Shown here: positions 17,801 to 20,247 of the stretch, in pieces
Position numbering within the stretch: position 1 is the first letter of the stretch
How the letters are laid out: each line of letters begins with the position of its first letter
From: Prevotella sp. UBA6429
GTDB lineage: Bacteria; Bacteroidota; Bacteroidia; Bacteroidales; Bacteroidaceae
Assembly: GCA_002437285.1 (NCBI GenBank)
Contig: DJOV01000030.1
Coordinates: 1 to 20,247 of the forward strand
Direction of reading: 5' to 3'
DNA: 20,247 nt
Notes under the pieces: model-generated
Database searches by the model: none
Told to the model about the DNA's origin: nothing
Seen by the model: only the letters and a program-made list of their open reading frames with translations
Made by a program: the position numbers and the translations under genes

Positions 17801-18134
17801 CAACCGCTGGCGCTACGAGGGACAGAAGACCGACATGCCTCGTTTGAGCTACAACGACGCCATGGGCAACAGCCGTTTCAGCGACCGTTGGATTGAGGAC
17901 GGAAGCTATCTCCGCCTGAAGACGCTGAACCTCACCTACAAGGTGCCTGTCAACCTCTCTTGGCTGCAGGGACTCAGCATCTGGGCACAGGCCGACAACC
18001 TCTTCACACTCACCCATTACCTGGGTGGTGATCCTGAGTTCTCCGCTGCCAATGGTGTGCTCTATCAGGGCATCGACCCGGGTAACGTGGCGCTGAGCCG
18101 TACGTTCACTTTCGGTCTCCGCATCAACCTGTAA
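14832..18134 (+). CDS. SusC/RagA family TonB-linked outer-membrane transporter (second pair)
   Basis: This 1100-residue protein has a signal peptide ending AMA-Q (cleavage after Ala25). A short charged segment follows with ETVVVKKKAPV (36-46). Then comes a carboxypeptidase-regulatory-like domain (about 55-130; VKGTVIDAATGLPLAGVQV, TNDKGEFTI). The plug is about 160-265 (MFIRGINSLNANAQPLFVVDG, VLKNGTALYGAKGGNGVILITTKRG). The barrel runs to the end (FGLRINL). The loop DLNGDGQISEAD (919-930) has the DxNxDG calcium-loop pattern common in SusC proteins. In the first SusC the VVV motif follows the regulatory-like domain, whereas here it precedes it. The start could also be the ATG at 14838, which removes two residues. 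SusD follows after 4 nt. The role is import of an unknown bulky ligand, powered by TonB. Confidence 0.96.
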   Translation: MKMKRNHILCLSILLAAASGMPAMAQDDATSGDGTETVVVKKKAPVVRKDKYPMMEVKGTVIDAATGLPLAGVQVQTLNDIHYTAMTNDKGEFTIKVPTFATALYVHTPQYLSQQVPVSQDGVKVKMLADRFKTMYGTSTDILADRTMTVNHTTSQSVDMDVENALGADVRAISRNGGPGYGAAMFIRGINSLNANAQPLFVVDGIVRDMMPTRNMIHYGDYNNLLLNINPDDIDKVQVLKNGTALYGAKGGNGVILITTKRGHSMATRIDANIGLGVTTVPQLPDMMNASEYRLYASEMLGTYPNINNKITPDHIGFLIDDPTSYYYNMYHNNTDWTKEVYHTAMTQNYSINVQGGDNIGMYNLSLGYTDAQSTARKNGFNRLNVRFNTDINVIRHLTTRFDMAFAKINRNVFDNGAAEDLTTAPVSSPTFLGLIKSPILSPYTYNSNGTLSNTLAPADNFLTGIDENLTLGNPTALLANGDAINKNRVENTQFYAVIAPTYEFSKSLKLTETFNYTLDRISQRYYRPINGMPTFLIEGLGRVQNMSKSAFAKQTSIMSDTRLQWTKQFGAHFLDIYGGFRYTSFAYDTNDPTGQYSTGGSDKQPNISANMTYTEATGVDDTWKSASWYANVDYNYRNRYFVNATLTAETSSRFGENSEGLGLFGVKWGIFPSIQLGWNMTNESWFPKNSFVNYLLLRAGYDISGNDDISNYAARTSFTVGTYLNRANYAQLTNIGNDKITYEKTGKFNVGFQSYLFDNRIGLSFDFYKNHTSNLLTLKTFDNPVAGINNYWSNGGSLDNTGFEVALSGKPVVTKNFNVELGASLGHYSNKIKSLPNDTKMWLDGKQNASGFTSSIYGTDNVATIIGQSVGVFYGYKTAGVFSSDAEAKAAGKDGYLYMVDATGAKQNFTAGDVHFVDLNGDGQISEADKTIIGNPNPDIYGNIFANVTWKNFTLSLGFNYSLGNDVFNYQRSLLEGESNFWNQTTAVNNRWRYEGQKTDMPRLSYNDAMGNSRFSDRWIEDGSYLRLKTLNLTYKVPVNLSWLQGLSIWAQADNLFTLTHYLGGDPEFSAANGVLYQGIDPGNVALSRTFTFGLRINL

Positions 18135-18138
18135 CTCC

Positions 18139-20100
18139 ATGAACAAAAAAGATTTCATCACAATGAAAACATTCAATCATACATTCAGATTTAAGGGGTT
18201 GGGCTTGGCCTTGCTTCCTGTCTATCTCTGTGCAGCGGTGCTTCTCTCCAGCTGTCAGGACATGATGGAGACGGATTCCAACAGGCAGATCTTCAACCCT
18301 GCCCTTGACCAGAAGACTGACTCCATCTTCTACACCCTGGGCATACTCAAGGGTGTGCAGCAGGCCATCGACCAGTATGTGCTCGTCGGTGAGATGCGTG
18401 GCGACCTGACCACCACCAATCAATACACGGAGACCGCCTTGCGCCAGCTCTACAACTTCTCGTATGACGGCACCAACAAGTACGATTCTGCCTATGTGTG
18501 GTATCGGGTCATCAACAACTGCAACTACTATGTAGCGCACCGCGACACCACGCTGATGACCGGTTCGCGCTATGTGGCCCGCAGTGAGTATGCGCAGGCA
18601 CTCAGCATTCGCGCTTGGGCTTACATGCAACTCGCCAAGACTTATGGCACCGTGCCGTTCTTCACTTATCCTATCACGTCTATCTCTGAAGCTGAGTTGG
18701 CTTCAAAGGGTGAGAAGAAGGATCTGAAAGGCATCGTTGACGCGTTGGCTCCTGAACTGCAGAAGTTCTCTGGCATCACGGTTCCGACTTACGGAACGAT
18801 TGATGCCGGCAAGACAAATGCGGGCGATCAGAAAAATGTCGCTACCAAGCAGACGATGTTCCCGGTGGACTTGGTGCTGGGTGACATGTATCTGGAGACC
18901 AACCAGTATGAGAAGGCTGCCAAGAGCTACTGGACTTACATCCGTGACAACAGGCTTACTACCCAAAAGATCTTGAGCACTCCGAATCGCTGGTATACTT
19001 TCCCCAACAATGAGACTTTCCCCAGCGATATGTCGGGTTCCTATTCTTACTCGAGCTCCTGGAGCTCTTGTTTCAGCATTTCCAGCCCCAAGGATGTCAT
19101 CACTTATGTGCCGATGGGTGTCAACAAGATTCGTGGTACTGTAACCAACCTGCCGAAGCTCTTCGGCTGGGATTATTACACGACCTCGGTCGACACAACT
19201 GCCATCAACAATGGTACAGGATCTTATAACGCTGCCACGCAGTATGTGCTTGAGCGCCAGATTGACCCTTCACCGGTCTATCTGAATCTTGCCAACAGTC
19301 AGCTGTATTATTATCAGCCCCAGGGCTCCAAAGACAACACGGTGTCTTCCGTCCGTTTGGGCGACATGCGCCGTCAGAGCACCTTGCAGTCTGTCACCAA
19401 GACTGACTCTACGTTCTTCCTCATGACCAAGTATGAGGGCGGCAACATCAATATCTACCGTACGGGTGTCATCTATCTGCGCTTGGCTGAAGCCCTCAAC
19501 CGCATGGGCTATCCCGATGCTGCTTTTGCCATCCTGAAGGATGGCCTCGGCGACGGCCAGCTGGCAATGGAGGAGTACACCACGGACACCTTGGGCAATT
19601 ATGTCTCAGGTTATGTACGTGACACGACCTACACCATGCTCGAGACCACGGTGCCCTTCCTGTCAGAGGCTTACTACTCTTATTTCTCACGCTCGTTGAG
19701 CTCTACAAGCATGAGTTCCTACAGCTACAACTACGGCATCCATTCTCGTGGCTGTGGCGAGGCGGTCGAAGGACCTTATTCAGGCTATCAGTATGCTACT
19801 GAGATACTGAACAAGCGCAGACAACTTGGCAACTATGACGGCGAGGCTATCGACAGCACGTTCCTCTATGGTCCTGCCGCCATCGATGCCGTTGAGGATC
19901 TCATCTGTGACGAGTATGCTCTTGAGGCTGCTTTCGAGGGAAGCCGTTTTGGAGACTTGACGCGCATTGCACGCCATAAGAACGCTGCTGAGTTTGGCGG
20001 TGCTAACTATGGTGGCCAGTGGTTGGCTGAGAAGCTTGCCTTCAAGCATCCTGCCATTGACCTCACGCAAGAGAAGAACTGGTTTATGCCTTACAGGTAA
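18139..20100 (+). CDS. SusD/RagB family nutrient-binding lipoprotein (second pair)
   Basis: This 653-residue lipoprotein is longer than the 586-residue SusD of the first pair. The lipobox LSSC gives Cys39 from this ATG, or Cys31 from the internal ATG at 18163 (MKTFNHTF). The second start yields a more normal signal peptide and may be the real one. The acidic-leaning QDMMETD follows the cysteine. SusD-type helical repeats are seen at VWYRVINNCNYYVAHRD and ALSIRAWAYMQLAKTYGTVPFF. The C-terminal signature is DEYALEAAFEGSRFGDLTRIA (about 591-611), with a WFMPYR end typical of the family. Serine- and tyrosine-rich stretches lie near residues 298-315 and 512-535. It should cap the second SusC barrel on the cell surface and bind its ligand. 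It is the last gene before a strong terminator. Confidence 0.94.
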   Translation: MNKKDFITMKTFNHTFRFKGLGLALLPVYLCAAVLLSSCQDMMETDSNRQIFNPALDQKTDSIFYTLGILKGVQQAIDQYVLVGEMRGDLTTTNQYTETALRQLYNFSYDGTNKYDSAYVWYRVINNCNYYVAHRDTTLMTGSRYVARSEYAQALSIRAWAYMQLAKTYGTVPFFTYPITSISEAELASKGEKKDLKGIVDALAPELQKFSGITVPTYGTIDAGKTNAGDQKNVATKQTMFPVDLVLGDMYLETNQYEKAAKSYWTYIRDNRLTTQKILSTPNRWYTFPNNETFPSDMSGSYSYSSSWSSCFSISSPKDVITYVPMGVNKIRGTVTNLPKLFGWDYYTTSVDTTAINNGTGSYNAATQYVLERQIDPSPVYLNLANSQLYYYQPQGSKDNTVSSVRLGDMRRQSTLQSVTKTDSTFFLMTKYEGGNINIYRTGVIYLRLAEALNRMGYPDAAFAILKDGLGDGQLAMEEYTTDTLGNYVSGYVRDTTYTMLETTVPFLSEAYYSYFSRSLSSTSMSSYSYNYGIHSRGCGEAVEGPYSGYQYATEILNKRRQLGNYDGEAIDSTFLYGPAAIDAVEDLICDEYALEAAFEGSRFGDLTRIARHKNAAEFGGANYGGQWLAEKLAFKHPAIDLTQEKNWFMPYR

Positions 20101-20143
20101 GGCTACTGCTTTATTGGCCGAAGGTTAACCCTTCACGCGAACT

Positions 20144-20187
20144 TGTCCCCATCAGCCGTGACTGATGGGGACATTTTCGTCTCGACT
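20144..20187 (+). terminator. Strong intrinsic terminator of the FAS1-SusCD operon
   Basis: TGTCCCCATCAG (20144-20155) pairs perfectly with CTGATGGGGACA (20162-20173), a 12-bp stem with a 6-nt loop. TTTTCG follows directly, and a TTTTT run lies at about 20187. It sits 44 nt after the SusD stop, so it marks the 3' end of the operon. A small GAAGG/CCTTC inverted repeat (20120-20134) lies just before it. Nothing else is recognisable to 20247. Confidence 0.85.
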
Positions 20188-20247
20188 TTTTGTCTCTATT
20201 TACGCATTTCTTCTCCAAACTTGGTAAGTAACCATCCGAAATGAGCC

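Noticed and set aside
1..20247. CRISPR array, tRNA, rRNA, transposase, prophage or recombinase genes
   Set aside because: No regularly spaced direct repeats, cloverleaf-like sequences or matching protein families were seen on either strand.

Overview
The window looks like chromosomal DNA from a member of Bacteroidota, most likely a gut or rumen Bacteroidales such as a Prevotella relative. The evidence is two SusC/SusD outer-membrane pairs, several lipoproteins with acidic residues after the lipid cysteine, AT-rich gene leaders without Shine-Dalgarno sequences, and moderate GC content. The family assignment is an inference. All ten genes I accept lie on the + strand. I see no rRNA, tRNA, CRISPR array, transposase or phage gene.

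Region 1 (1-2287) has a gene-free leader, then a two-gene operon. A DUF3737-type beta-helix protein overlaps by 4 nt a MalY/PatB-type PLP-dependent C-S lyase/aminotransferase. Two back-to-back hairpins follow (2286-2344) and probably terminate transcription.

Region 2 (2288-2859) is a 572-nt non-coding stretch. It contains the terminator hairpins, a degenerate inverted repeat with ends near 2354-2406 and 2670-2702, a cluster of short GTTTACA-like motifs in both orientations with nested inverted repeats (2557-2677), and an AT-rich leader before the next gene.

Region 3 (2860-20100) is a tightly packed seven-gene directon with gaps of 4 to 21 nt. The order is FAS1 lipoprotein (four FAS1-like repeats), SusC, SusD, FAS1 lipoprotein, FAS1 lipoprotein, SusC, SusD. 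It closes with a strong intrinsic terminator (20144-20187). It encodes two TonB-dependent SusC transporters, each with its SusD lid lipoprotein, and three fasciclin-domain lipoproteins that probably sit on the cell surface. Two of those three end in a similar beta-rich module that could bind ligand.

The operon contains no glycoside hydrolase, lyase, sulfatase, peptidase, sensor or sigma/anti-sigma gene. It therefore looks like an uptake and binding (or adhesion) apparatus whose cargo cannot be read from the window. This FAS1-SusCD arrangement is the most interesting system here. The 20101-20247 tail holds only the terminator and unassigned sequence.
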